Notes: generated by a model not told the origin, from the letters alone. Shown: positions 1 to 6,924, numbered from the stretch's first letter. The stretch: DNA of 10,976 nucleotides from Aquimarina sp. (GCA_020628975.1 JAHDEF010000034.1:1375-12350); one strand, 5' to 3'. Numbers and translations: made by a program.

Positions 1-495
1 AATGATGTAATACCTAGTGATAATCCATTTGAGATTATAGATTCAGAAAATTCAAATGGTACGCCAAATCAAGAAAAAGAAGTGGTAAATCCTTCTAATC
101 CCAATGAACTAATAGATGATGATATTAGCCTGAGCGAGGCAGAAAAAATGTTGCTATTGGTTAATGCATTTAGAAAAGAATCGGGCGTTTCTATTTTAGT
201 ACTCAACAGCGCTTTGAATACAGCAGCATTCAAACATTCTAAAGATATGAATGATAACAATTATTTTGATCACACAGGAAGAGATGGGTCTAGCTATAGC
301 GAACGCGCTAAACGAGAAAATTACCAGGGTTTTCCGAGTGGAGAGAATATTGCTATTGCAGGTAGTGTTCAGCAAACTTTTAATCTATGGAAAGAAAGTG
401 ACGGTCATAGAAGAAATATGTTAAGTACAAGGTCGAATGAAATGGGATTAGGAAAGGATGGTCGATATTGGACCCAAATTTTTGGGAGGAAATAA
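1..495 (+). CDS. CAP/SCP-domain protein, 5' end outside the window
   Basis: The frame is open from base 1 to the TAA at 493-495, giving 164 residues of a protein that begins upstream. The GTG at 82 is merely internal. The first 40 or so residues are polar and acidic (Ser, Asn, Glu, Asp, Pro) and look like a flexible linker. The rest is a CAP (cysteine-rich secretory/antigen 5/PR-1) domain, seen as LVNAFRKESG, HSKDM, YFDHTGRDG, GENIA, W-x3-DGHRRNML and GLG-x4-YWTQIFG at the C-terminus. The His of HSKDM, the Glu of GENIA and the His of GHRRNML match the family's conserved metal-site/cleft residues. Bacterial CAP proteins are usually secreted or surface-anchored and their biochemical role is mostly unknown. 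No signal peptide can be judged because the N-terminus is missing. The gene converges on the next one and is closed by a strong hairpin. Confidence 0.9.
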   Translation, partial: NDVIPSDNPFEIIDSENSNGTPNQEKEVVNPSNPNELIDDDISLSEAEKMLLLVNAFRKESGVSILVLNSALNTAAFKHSKDMNDNNYFDHTGRDGSSYSERAKRENYQGFPSGENIAIAGSVQQTFNLWKESDGHRRNMLSTRSNEMGLGKDGRYWTQIFGRK

Positions 496-520
496 TTTAT
501 TTATAGAGTTTATCTGATGT

Positions 521-555
521 GAAATGCTGTTTCAATGTGAATTGAACAGCATTTC
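521..555. terminator. Bidirectional hairpin terminator between convergent genes
   Basis: GAAATGCTGTT (521-531) pairs with AACAGCATTTC (545-555). Pairing continues inward through TCAAT/ATTG with a single bulged base, leaving a loop of about 4 bases (GTGA). The hairpin lies between the stop of the CAP gene (495) and the stop of the DUF1348 gene (584), which face each other. There is no long T-tract, but position and symmetry fit a shared terminator. Confidence 0.7.
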
Positions 556-583
556 ATTAATTTGCACAAAATTGAAAAGAAAC

Positions 584-997
584 TTATAATTTGCGATCCG
601 ACTCGTCGATTGGTACATCATTGATGCTTGCATATCTTTTAGCCATCAGTCCATTTTCATCAAATTCCCAGTTTTCATTTCCATAGGCACGAAACCATTC
701 ATTTTGTTCATTGCGATATTCATATTCAAATCGAACGGCAATGCGATTATCGGTATAAGCCCAAAGTTCTTTTTTAAGTTTATAGTCTAATTCAGTATTC
801 CATTTGTTTTCTAAAAATTTTTGAACTTCTTCACGGCCATTAACAAATTCAGAACGATTTCTCCATTCCGTATCTATGCTATAAGCTTTAGAAACTTTTA
901 CAGGGTCTTTAGAATTCCAAGCATCTTCTGCCATTTGAATTTTCTGTTTTGCAGTTTCCTCGGTAAAAGGAGGTAAGGGTAATTTTTGTTCGGTCAT
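584..997 (-). CDS. DUF1348 family protein, SnoaL/NTF2-like fold
   Basis: This 137-residue protein starts at the ATG at 997. It has the DUF1348 pattern: an N-terminal helix region (TAKQKIQMAEDAWNSKDP), then YSIDTEWRNRSEFVNGREEVQKFL (about 39-62), W-x4-L at about 66-70, NRIAVRFEYEYR (84-95), WFRAYGNENWEFDENGLM (101-118) and the closing RYASINDVPI (121-130). The family is a cone-shaped alpha+beta NTF2/SnoaL relative of unknown function, often annotated as nuclear transport factor 2 family. The residues after SINDVPI are few: many members continue for 15-20 more residues after an E-x-DRK motif, whereas this one stops at ESDRKL. It may therefore be slightly truncated at the C-terminus or a naturally short member. 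It is monocistronic, separated from the nit operon by 393 bases, and there is no sign of a functional link beyond proximity. Confidence 0.85.
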   Translation of the reverse strand: MTEQKLPLPPFTEETAKQKIQMAEDAWNSKDPVKVSKAYSIDTEWRNRSEFVNGREEVQKFLENKWNTELDYKLKKELWAYTDNRIAVRFEYEYRNEQNEWFRAYGNENWEFDENGLMAKRYASINDVPIDESDRKL

Positions 998-1138
998 TTT
1001 GTGTGTTTTTTGTTAAGGTAGTTAAAGAATTTAATAGGAGTTATGTAGTAATAGAAATTAAGAACGATAGAATTAATGCATAAGATCTATGTCAAAAGCT
1101 AATATGTCTTTAGATAAGCAAAGAAGCGTTATGAGGAT

Positions 1139-1257
1139 GTCTAAAAAGTATCATAAACGAAAGCTGAGCGATAGTCGAAGCCAGTCGATGAGCTGATAAT
1201 CAAACCACATTTCGGCTTCGCTCAATGTTCGTTTGGAGGATTTTCAGCTTTTTAGAC
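1139..1257. repeat. Hairpin-forming intergenic repeat element, copy A (MITE/REP-like)
   Basis: The gene-free stretch 998-1390 is largely occupied by this element. Its ends are a perfect 10-bp inverted repeat, GTCTAAAAAG (1139-1148) and CTTTTTAGAC (1248-1257). Inside are imperfect inverted arms at 1155-1180 (AAACGAAAGCTGAGCGATAG...) and 1211-1234 (TTCGGCTTCGCTCAATGTTC...). The inner arms are related to copies B (4741-4796) and C (8831-8864). No coding potential is seen. The nested terminal and internal palindromes resemble a small non-autonomous element; a transposase was not seen. It could also block read-through from nitH. Confidence 0.65.
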
Positions 1258-1296
1258 AGCCTTATCTCATCAGAATTTTTACATAATACAATTAAT

Positions 1297-1324
1297 GAGA
1301 CCCAGAAACCAGTTCAGGGTGACG
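1297..1324. repeat. Short GTCAYYCT...RTCTC-type intergenic repeat, copy 1
   Basis: On the minus strand this reads CGTCACCCTGAACTGG and then TTTCTGGGTCTC. It is a partial palindrome (ACCC/GGGT with AAC/GTT inside) lying 66 bases beyond the nitH stop. Similar dispersed elements are common in Flavobacteriia intergenic DNA. A decayed relative sits at 2691-2716. It may act as the 3' hairpin of the nit operon transcript. Confidence 0.45.
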
Positions 1325-1390
1325 AACCTTTTTATTACTAATCTTCTCTACATTTTCTATTTCTTTAACTTCTTTTATTCTGATAGTTCT

Positions 1391-2659
1391 TTACTTTCGA
1401 TTCAAACAAGTTTCGACAGTTTCTTCTTCTAATTCGGTAGCAATATAGTCGGTAAGATACATTGCATCTTGCCCAACATGAGAAAATCTTCCCGATCCCC
1501 ATGTGTGTAACCAAGGTAATCCTAAGAAAAATAACCCATGTTCGTCCGTGATTCCACGTTTATATGTTGGGTAGCCACGTTGGTCAAATACATGTGGGAA
1601 TTCAATCCAATCAAATTTCACTTTAAATCCAGTACACCAAATGACATTTGTGATGCCTTCTTTTCTATAGTCTATGGGTAAGTTGTTTTCTGCACTAGGT
1701 TCCCATGGAGAAACGTATCTAGGCGTTGTAGGAGCTTCAATATTATTAGCAGCAATATATTTATCAATATTATCCTGAATACGACTATAGGTGGCATCTG
1801 TACTATCAAGATTTTCTTTTAAATCTGTTGTGAAATCTATAACACCGTCGCTTACCGTTTTTATTTGTCCTCGAAGTGCTACACCTTCTGTGGCTAACTT
1901 TCTAAGGTCAATATCACGACCGTTATCTCTTCCAGTTAGATAGTGATTGGTTTTGTGTCGAGCTTCGTTAGGATCTGGATGCGATTCAATTGGTTGATCG
2001 TAATATCCCATATCTTCTAACCATTCTACAGCATCTTTTCCTCGGTATGTTCTTGGTGCTCTAGGTGCTGTCCCTACGCAGAGGTAAACTTTTTTTCCTG
2101 CAATATGAATATCTTCAGCAATCTGCGCTCCCGATTGCCCCGAACCGATTACCAAAGTAGTACCTTCTTCTAATTGTTCTGGGTTTTTATAATCTGCAGA
2201 ATGAAGCTGATTGATAGTGTCATCAAATCCCTTAGACATAGGAAGGATATTAGGAATATGATACGCTCCTGTTGCGATAATTACTTTTTGAGCCGTAAAA
2301 TCACCTTCAGAAGTAGAAATATGAAAATCACCATCCTTCGTTTTTCTATAGATTTTATGTACTTCTACATTCCCTTTGAATGGAGGGTTGAAAGAATCGG
2401 CATAACGTTTTACGTAATCGACGATTTCATCTTTTAGCATAAATCCTTTAGGGTCATTTCCGTCATAGTCAAACCCAGGTAATCTACATTGCCAATTGGG
2501 AGTTACTAAGCAAAAAGAATCCCAACGGCGTTTTCCCCAAGAGTCTCCAATGGCGCCTCGATCTAAAATTAAGTGTTCTATCTTCTGTTGTGTTAAACCA
2601 TAGCTAGCCGACAATCCCGCTTGACCTCCTCCTACTATGATGACTGGATAATGATTCAT
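1391..2659 (-). CDS. nitH: NitH, MSMEG_0569-family flavin-dependent oxidoreductase
   Basis: This 422-residue two-dinucleotide-domain flavoprotein starts at the ATG at 2659. An N-terminal FAD-binding Rossmann motif (VIIVGGGQAGLSASYGL, G10/G12/G15) is followed by GDSW-x4-WDSF (38-49), which is typical of flavin monooxygenases. The IIATGAY motif lies at 127-133 and a second Rossmann motif, presumably for NAD(P)H (LVIGSGQSGAQIAED), at 169-183. VIWCTGF is at 339-345 and a C-terminal flavin-contact segment FLGLPWLHTWGSGRFSHVGQDA is at about 378-399. It resembles the MSMEG_0569 family, the oxidoreductase of Nit1C clusters; the substrate is unknown, so oxygenation or N-/C-oxidation is inference. It is the last gene of the nit operon, 194 bases after nitG, a spacer with repeats and possibly room for a secondary promoter. 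No frameshift or missing motif is seen. Confidence 0.9.
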   Translation of the reverse strand: MNHYPVIIVGGGQAGLSASYGLTQQKIEHLILDRGAIGDSWGKRRWDSFCLVTPNWQCRLPGFDYDGNDPKGFMLKDEIVDYVKRYADSFNPPFKGNVEVHKIYRKTKDGDFHISTSEGDFTAQKVIIATGAYHIPNILPMSKGFDDTINQLHSADYKNPEQLEEGTTLVIGSGQSGAQIAEDIHIAGKKVYLCVGTAPRAPRTYRGKDAVEWLEDMGYYDQPIESHPDPNEARHKTNHYLTGRDNGRDIDLRKLATEGVALRGQIKTVSDGVIDFTTDLKENLDSTDATYSRIQDNIDKYIAANNIEAPTTPRYVSPWEPSAENNLPIDYRKEGITNVIWCTGFKVKFDWIEFPHVFDQRGYPTYKRGITDEHGLFFLGLPWLHTWGSGRFSHVGQDAMYLTDYIATELEEETVETCLNRK

Positions 2660-2690
2660 AATTTTTTTGTTTAATTAATATTTTCAATTG

Positions 2691-2738
2691 GTCATTCTTG
2701 CATGGCAAGGAATCTCGTTGAAAATTTTTATGAGATTC
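2691..2738. repeat. Intergenic repeat copy 2 and hairpin between nitG and nitH
   Basis: GTCATTCTTGCATGGCAAGG and the following AATCTC (2691-2716) align with the minus-strand reading of the 1297-1324 element at both ends (GTCA-YYCT and TCTC). A 7-bp perfect inverted repeat, GAATCTC (2710-2716) and GAGATTC (2732-2738), encloses an AT-rich loop. It sits in the 194-base spacer ahead of nitH. Confidence 0.4.
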
Positions 2739-2814
2739 TGGTTTCTATAACTATCGAAGTTTAGATAACACGATACTTCTTATTGATGTAAATTGAAATA
2801 GTATAGAATATCCC

Positions 2815-2850
2815 TAAGCCAACTGCCAACTGCCAATTGCTAAAGGCTTA
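2815..2850. repeat. GCCAACT heptamer repeat with flanking inverted repeat
   Basis: Three tandem heptamers (GCCAACT, GCCAACT, GCCAATT at 2818-2838) are followed by GCTAAA. The unit is bounded by TAAGCC (2815-2820) and GGCTTA (2845-2850), which can pair. It lies 3 bases after the nitG stop. The GCCAAYTGCTAAA core is shared with the palindrome between nitB and nitC (6925-6998), so the two belong to one repeat family. Confidence 0.55.
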
Positions 2851-2853
2851 AAT

Positions 2854-3132
2854 CTATTTAATAGCTATAATCTTTACTGTTTCAGTATCATTATACTTTT
2901 GACATAATGACTGAATACGTTTAAGTTCAGCCATAGCAGAGGTACAACCGAAACCAAATTTTTGAGCAACTCGATGGCTAGCTTCATGCAGGCTCTCATT
3001 ACAAGTATTGCTGAATTCTGCTATGGGGATTTCTTGTTCGGGGTTGAAATAATTTTCAACAACGCTAGAAGGCGAATACACTTGATCTTTTTGTTGATCA
3101 GGCCATTCGATATGTACATAAGTAACGGGCAT
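2854..3132 (-). CDS. nitG: NitG, MSMEG_0570-family small protein
   Basis: This 92-residue protein starts at the ATG at 3132, 3 bases after the nitF stop. It shows the MSMEG_0570 pattern: a start of the form MPVTYVHIEWPDQQ, then YSPSSVVENYFNPEQEIPIAEF (18-40), ASHRVAQKFGFGCTSAMAELKRI (51-73) and a C-terminal beta strand (TVKIIAIK). The AMAELKRI helix and the conserved FGFxCxSAM motif are the most diagnostic. The family is known as a nitrogen-starvation-response protein of Nit1C clusters and has no established biochemical activity. It is small, cytosolic in appearance (no signal or membrane segment) and possibly an accessory subunit, which is inference. Its tight spacing with nitF indicates translation from the same mRNA. 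Confidence 0.88.
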   Translation of the reverse strand: MPVTYVHIEWPDQQKDQVYSPSSVVENYFNPEQEIPIAEFSNTCNESLHEASHRVAQKFGFGCTSAMAELKRIQSLCQKYNDTETVKIIAIK

Positions 3133-3135
3133 ATT

Positions 3136-4084
3136 TTAAAATTTTAGGGTGCTGTTTTCATGCTGAATACATAATTCTCTTTCAGCAATTACGTTTCCGA
3201 CACGGTTACATTCGATCTCATGATCTATAAATAACTGTTGAATTTTTTGGGTATTTTCAGCTTTACAAGTCATGATATATCCATAACTAGGAAAACTAAC
3301 CAGCCATTTACTCCATGGAGTTTCCAAAGGTTTTGCTAGTAGATCGAGATTCAAATTTATCCCAACCTTCGAGGTGTTCAGTACCAATAATGCCTCCCAT
3401 GCTAATGTCCTTGGCGCAATTACTCCATTGATTATTTGCTATGGTGTAAGGTAATTTGGCTAACTGTTGTAATCTTTTTGGTGATGAGGTGGTACTCGCA
3501 TTCCAAAAAGGATATTCTTTATAGTAAGCACCATTTAAATCTGTAATGATTAGTACATCATCGCCATCTTCAGCATCAAAGCTACTTAACAAATGATTCG
3601 TGCTTTTTCCAAGAATTGATACACTTAAGGCTTTATTATCATTGTGGTAACAGGTGTGCCCTCCCACAATAGGAATTCCATAATTATTAGCTGCGGCTAA
3701 CATTCCTTCCCATATAAGCTTGGTGTCATTTGCATTTTTTGCATATAGTGTATCGGTAACAGCTACAGGTAAACCACCCATAGAACAGATATCACTAATA
3801 TTGACCATAATAGCAGAATACCCTGCAAACCAAGGGTCGTTTTCTAAGAACTCAGTTACAATGCCTTCTGCAGCCAACAAAAGGTATGAGCCGTCTTCTT
3901 GAAGAATAGCCGCAGTATCATCGCCTAATTGTATCGGTTGAGAAGTATGATTAAAGAAAACACTATGCATCACTTGCTTGCCAATATTTTCGTAAGTATC
4001 CTCAATATGTTGTTTATCTAAAATATGAGGGTGCTTACGCAATTTGGTAATTTCAGCTAATATGTTGGTGTGTTCTAAAGTCAT
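3136..4084 (-). pseudogene. nitF: NitF, Sll0787-family AIR-synthase-like protein, frameshifted
   Basis: It starts at the ATG at 4084, 11 bases after the nitE stop; a TTG 6 bases earlier is less likely. The first frame carries the AIR-synthase N-terminal signatures: GDDTA (54-58), VNISDICSMGG (94-104) and VGGHT (140-144). It reaches AKDISMGGIIGT, a motif that should lead into a hydrophobic helix. Instead it runs into an unrelated tail and stops at 3308. The expected C-terminal half (SKVGINLNLDLLAKP..., W-x4-FPSYGY, VGNVIAERELCI) continues in the next frame from about 3387 to the stop at 3136. The joined product is about 315 residues, a few short of the family's usual 320-330, and the missing residues fall exactly at the junction. 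A small deletion not divisible by three (about 14 bases) explains both. The family resembles ATP-dependent PurM/SelD/HypE enzymes; its substrate in Nit1C is unknown. Confidence 0.88.
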
Positions 4085-4095
4085 ATTCAAGATGA

Positions 4096-4716
4096 TTAAG
4101 CTACATGATCTAATAAAGACAAGGTGTTATTTGCCGGTAATGGTGTTGTGTAAATTGGAGTAGCAGGGTAAGCGTCTAATTCGGCTTCCATTAAAAAATG
4201 TTTGATTCCTTGTTGTTCGAGTTCTCCAATTACATTCCAATGCAAACGTTTAAACAGTTTTACATTTTGTTCTTGTACATGAGCTGAAAATTTTTGGCAA
4301 CCTAAATAGTTAGCTAATGAAACTGCTCGATATATAAGACCAGCGGCAATTGACATTTGATACAATGCCGAAACGTCTCTTTCTTTAAAAAGGTTAGGGC
4401 ATATAAATTTTGAAAAAGCGCGATAACTTTTATCAACTCCTAGGCGACCACCATACCATTCGCCTTTTACTTCTTCATAAATACGAACGACACCAACTAC
4501 TTCATCGGGAGCACCGAGGTAATGGTTGACAGCAATGATAGGAATTGCTTTGTGATCGTATTCATCAAAGTCACTTTCTTTAAATAATTTTTGTTCTAAA
4601 CAAAAGATATCTCGGCGTGTTTTGTAATAAGCCTCTAGCTGATTTTGATTACTTGGGATATTGATATCAATAAAATCGAGTCCCTTTTCTTTCTTACTGG
4701 TTTCAAAGTAGATCAT
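4096..4716 (-). CDS. nitE: NitE, MSMEG_0567/Sll0786-family GNAT N-acetyltransferase
   Basis: This 206-residue protein starts at the ATG at 4716. It has a GNAT-like fold: RRDIFCLEQKLF (34-45) in the N-terminal helix, DEYDH (51-55), DEVVGVVRIYEE (71-82) forming the central strands, and WYGGRLGVDKSYR (87-99) at the acetyl-CoA pyrophosphate-binding position. The usual Q-x2-G-x-G/A loop is replaced by this variant. LGCQKFSAHVQEQNVKLFKRLHW (138-160) is the typical GNAT helix 4/strand 5 region, and HFLMEAEL (173-180) is the last strand. The RxxVFxxEQ-like start is also seen in autoinducer synthases, but the neighbours make the Nit1C acetyltransferase the clear call. In mycobacteria the equivalent is fused to the AIR-synthase domain; here it is a separate gene just ahead of nitF, as in Synechocystis. 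The acyl acceptor is unknown. Confidence 0.88.
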   Translation of the reverse strand: MIYFETSKKEKGLDFIDINIPSNQNQLEAYYKTRRDIFCLEQKLFKESDFDEYDHKAIPIIAVNHYLGAPDEVVGVVRIYEEVKGEWYGGRLGVDKSYRAFSKFICPNLFKERDVSALYQMSIAAGLIYRAVSLANYLGCQKFSAHVQEQNVKLFKRLHWNVIGELEQQGIKHFLMEAELDAYPATPIYTTPLPANNTLSLLDHVA

Positions 4717-4740
4717 AATGTTTTTTGTTTTTAATACTAC

Positions 4741-4796
4741 TCGAGCATTGAGCGTAGTCGAAATGCATATCAGGCTTCGGCTTCGCTCAGCCTTCG
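4741..4796. repeat. Hairpin-forming intergenic repeat, copy B, inside the nit operon
   Basis: The left arm CATTGAGCGTAGTCGAAATG (4746-4765) pairs imperfectly with the right arm at 4775-4796 (CTTCGGCTTCGCTCAGCC...). The right arm is a perfect 22-base match, in reverse complement, to copy C at 8843-8864. The element occupies the 111-base spacer between nitD and nitE, so it is transcribed as part of the operon mRNA and could stabilise or attenuate the upstream portion. Confidence 0.65.
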
Positions 4797-4827
4797 TAAA
4801 AGACCTTTATTAAGAATTGGTGAAAAT

Positions 4828-5946
4828 TCACGCAATCTTCTTCTTTTCAAAGGTGGATAATGTAGAACAAGCTCCACATTTAGCACATCCAGATTCCAAG
4901 GTGTCAGAAGTCATTTTAGCAGTTACTAAGGCTTCTGCTAGGGGATCTAATATTTTATGCATAAAATCTTTGTTGGGTGATGCATGATCTTGTAAAGGCG
5001 TATTTCGGATAGGTACAAAAGGCACTACAAAAGGATATACACCAACAGCAATAAGTTTATTGGAGATTTTTAAAATTTCTTCGGGAGTATCACCAAGTCC
5101 AGCAAGTATGTAAGTGCTTACATTGCCTCTTCCGAAAATGGTAACAGCTGCTTTAAAGGCTTCAAAGTAGTAATCTAAAGAAACCTCGGCTTTTCCTGGC
5201 ATAATGTTGTTTCGAACACGATCAGTGACTGCTTCAAGGTGCATGCCAATAGAACTAGCTCCTGCATTTTTTAATTTTTCAAACCATTTAAAATCATTGG
5301 GAGGTTCGCACTGCACTTGTACAGGAATATCAATGGCTGCACGAACAGCTTCTACACTTTCGAATAATAACTTAGCTCCACGATCAGCAGTTGCGGGAGT
5401 TCCAGTAGTCATAATGAATTGAGAAATACCATCCAATTCAACAGCTCGTTTCGCGACTTCGGCTAATTGATGAGGTCTTTTGTAGGCAATAGTTGTATCG
5501 TATTTTAACGATTCTCCAATAGCACAAAATTGGCAAGAAGTTTCCTTATCATTATAACGAATACAATTTTGAAGTACCGTAGTTGCTAATACATCTTTGC
5601 TATGAAGTCTTGCGATTTTCCAAAAAGGGACACCATCGGATGTAGTTTCCTTATAGAATTTAGGTTCTCCAATAAATCGTATTGTTGTAATATTTTCTCC
5701 ATTTCTTTTCAAAGAAGCATATCCCATTTTAGAGGGTAAACTAGCTTCGAAAGGAGAGTTTTTAGCCGAATAACTATATACAGGAATCATTAGTGTAGTT
5801 CCGAAAATAGTTACCGCTTTATGATCTGTAGGGCCTGCACCACCTTTACGTGTGGAAAGGTCAGTACTCCCCGCTAAACGAATACCTTTGGTCTGAATCT
5901 CATTCAGTAAGGTGTGATTGCTCTCTAAGGTTAGTGTACTGCTCAT
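4828..5946 (-). CDS. nitD: NitD, MSMEG_0568-family radical SAM protein
   Basis: The ATG at 5946 is preferred (372 residues) over an in-frame TTG at 5973, which adds nine residues. Either start overlaps the nitC 3' end (47 bases for the ATG), so translational coupling is likely. A family-typical N-terminus (GAGPTDHKAV, about 37-46) precedes the presumed radical SAM cluster site NCIRYNDKETSCQFCAIGESL, with C128, C138 and C141. That is a CX9CX2C spacing in place of the classic CX3CX2C. TTGTPATADRGAKLL (about 180-194), QCEPP (212-216), HLEAVTDRVRNNIMPGK (236-252) and ILAGLGDTPEEI (280-291) follow the TIM-barrel order of biotin synthase-like enzymes. The C-terminus carries SGCAKCGACS (C354, C357, C360), a likely auxiliary Fe-S ligand set. 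The reaction is not established; family and context suggest building the compound on which the nitrilase acts. Confidence 0.92.
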   Translation of the reverse strand: MSSTLTLESNHTLLNEIQTKGIRLAGSTDLSTRKGGAGPTDHKAVTIFGTTLMIPVYSYSAKNSPFEASLPSKMGYASLKRNGENITTIRFIGEPKFYKETTSDGVPFWKIARLHSKDVLATTVLQNCIRYNDKETSCQFCAIGESLKYDTTIAYKRPHQLAEVAKRAVELDGISQFIMTTGTPATADRGAKLLFESVEAVRAAIDIPVQVQCEPPNDFKWFEKLKNAGASSIGMHLEAVTDRVRNNIMPGKAEVSLDYYFEAFKAAVTIFGRGNVSTYILAGLGDTPEEILKISNKLIAVGVYPFVVPFVPIRNTPLQDHASPNKDFMHKILDPLAEALVTAKMTSDTLESGCAKCGACSTLSTFEKKKIA

Positions 5947-6904
5947 TGGGAACTGTTTTAGGTGATGAAACAATTTTTTCTTGTAGTAGTGATTTAGGCT
6001 CTTTATCGATAAGAAGTGATAATAATTCGGGTCTAGAATAATGTCCTACAACGTCCATCATTCGTTTTCTTTTGGTAATTAGTGACATGTCCATATCGGC
6101 GTAAACAATACCTTCTCCTTCTGTAAGTACATCAGATATAATAACCCCTTCGGGAGAAATAATTGCGGTAAAACAGCCTTTATCTAATATTTTTTGCATG
6201 GCAGGATCCGAAGTGATTTCTTGCACTTGCTCAGGGTATAAATAACCTGTCGCATTTATTACAAAACAACCTGACTCAAGAGCGTGATGCCTCATGGTGA
6301 CTTCCATTTGATCAGCAAAAATTTGCCCTACCATAGAGCCTGGAAATTGGCTACAATGAATTTCCTCGTGATCATTCATTAAAGCAAAACGAGCTAAGGG
6401 GTTGTAATGTTCCCAGCAAGCCAATGCTCCAATACGACCGATAGAAGTGTCTACAGCTTTCAAACCGCTTCCATCTCCTTGCCCCCATATCATACGTTCG
6501 TGATAGGTGGGCGTAATTTTTCTTCTTTTTAAAACAAGTTCTCCTGTTGTGTCAAAAATAAGTTGTGTGTTGTATAGCGTTCCTTTATCTCGCTCATTTA
6601 CGCCTAGTACCACTACGATATTGTGTTCTTTGGCAATGCTGCCAATAAATTGAGTATCATCACTAGGTACTACGACGCTTTCTTCGTAAAGTTTTGTGTG
6701 ATCTTTTCGAATGGCAACAGCAGGTTTTATAAACGAGAAATAAGGATAATTGGGTACCAAAGTTTCTGCAAATACTATGATATCAGCATCGTTTTTACTA
6801 GCTTCTATGATGTTGTCTGCAATTTTTCTGAGAGTACCTGTTTTGCTTTCCAAAATAGGAGAAATTTGTGCAGCGGCTGCTTTTACTACGGGTTTCTTAA
6901 ACAT
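5900..6904 (-). CDS. nitC: NitC, Nit6803-type (branch 1) nitrilase
   Basis: This 334-residue protein starts at the ATG at 6904. It belongs to the carbon-nitrogen hydrolase superfamily, whose nitrilase branch converts R-CN to R-COOH and ammonia through a Cys thioester. The triad is intact: E47 in FAETLVPNYP, K129 in KRRKITPTYHE, and nucleophile C163 in GALACWEHYNPL. E136, the second Glu in TYHER, is also present. The positions sit six residues before E53, K135 and C169 of the Synechocystis Nit6803 enzyme, which supports the subfamily call. MRHHALESGCFVINATGY (204-221) and GEGIVYADMD (263-272) are further family segments. In Pseudomonas fluorescens NCIMB 11764 the homologous nitrilase is required for growth on cyanide as nitrogen source. 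The natural substrate here is unknown. It follows nitB with 99 bases between, including a stable palindrome, and overlaps nitD. Confidence 0.95.
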   Translation of the reverse strand: MFKKPVVKAAAAQISPILESKTGTLRKIADNIIEASKNDADIIVFAETLVPNYPYFSFIKPAVAIRKDHTKLYEESVVVPSDDTQFIGSIAKEHNIVVVLGVNERDKGTLYNTQLIFDTTGELVLKRRKITPTYHERMIWGQGDGSGLKAVDTSIGRIGALACWEHYNPLARFALMNDHEEIHCSQFPGSMVGQIFADQMEVTMRHHALESGCFVINATGYLYPEQVQEITSDPAMQKILDKGCFTAIISPEGVIISDVLTEGEGIVYADMDMSLITKRKRMMDVVGHYSRPELLSLLIDKEPKSLLQEKIVSSPKTVPNEQYTNLREQSHLTE

Positions 6905-6924
6905 TTTTTTGGCTTTTAACCATT

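Noticed and set aside
69..260. Minus-strand frame over the CAP gene
   Set aside because: It is Ser/Leu-rich antisense to conserved CAP-domain codons.
2174..2437. Open frame on the + strand inside nitH
   Set aside because: It is antisense to the well-supported flavoprotein, its translation shows no family motif and its composition is typical of a shadow frame.
2815..2850. CRISPR-like array from the tandem GCCAACT heptamers
   Set aside because: The units are 7 bases long with no spacers and no cas genes; this is a short tandem intergenic repeat.
3371..3390. Programmed ribosomal frameshift in nitF
   Set aside because: There is no slippery heptamer or downstream pseudoknot-like structure at the junction, and the joined protein lacks residues there, so a deletion is the simpler reading.
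4096..4716. Acyl-homoserine-lactone synthase (LuxI-like) from the RRDIFCLEQ start
   Set aside because: Other LuxI residues are absent, no LuxR partner is nearby, and the gene order matches the Nit1C acetyltransferase.
6623..6919. 98-codon open frame on the + strand covering the nitC 5' end
   Set aside because: It is antisense to the conserved nitrilase N-terminus including the E47 region, with a Phe/Tyr/Cys-rich translation and no recognisable domain.
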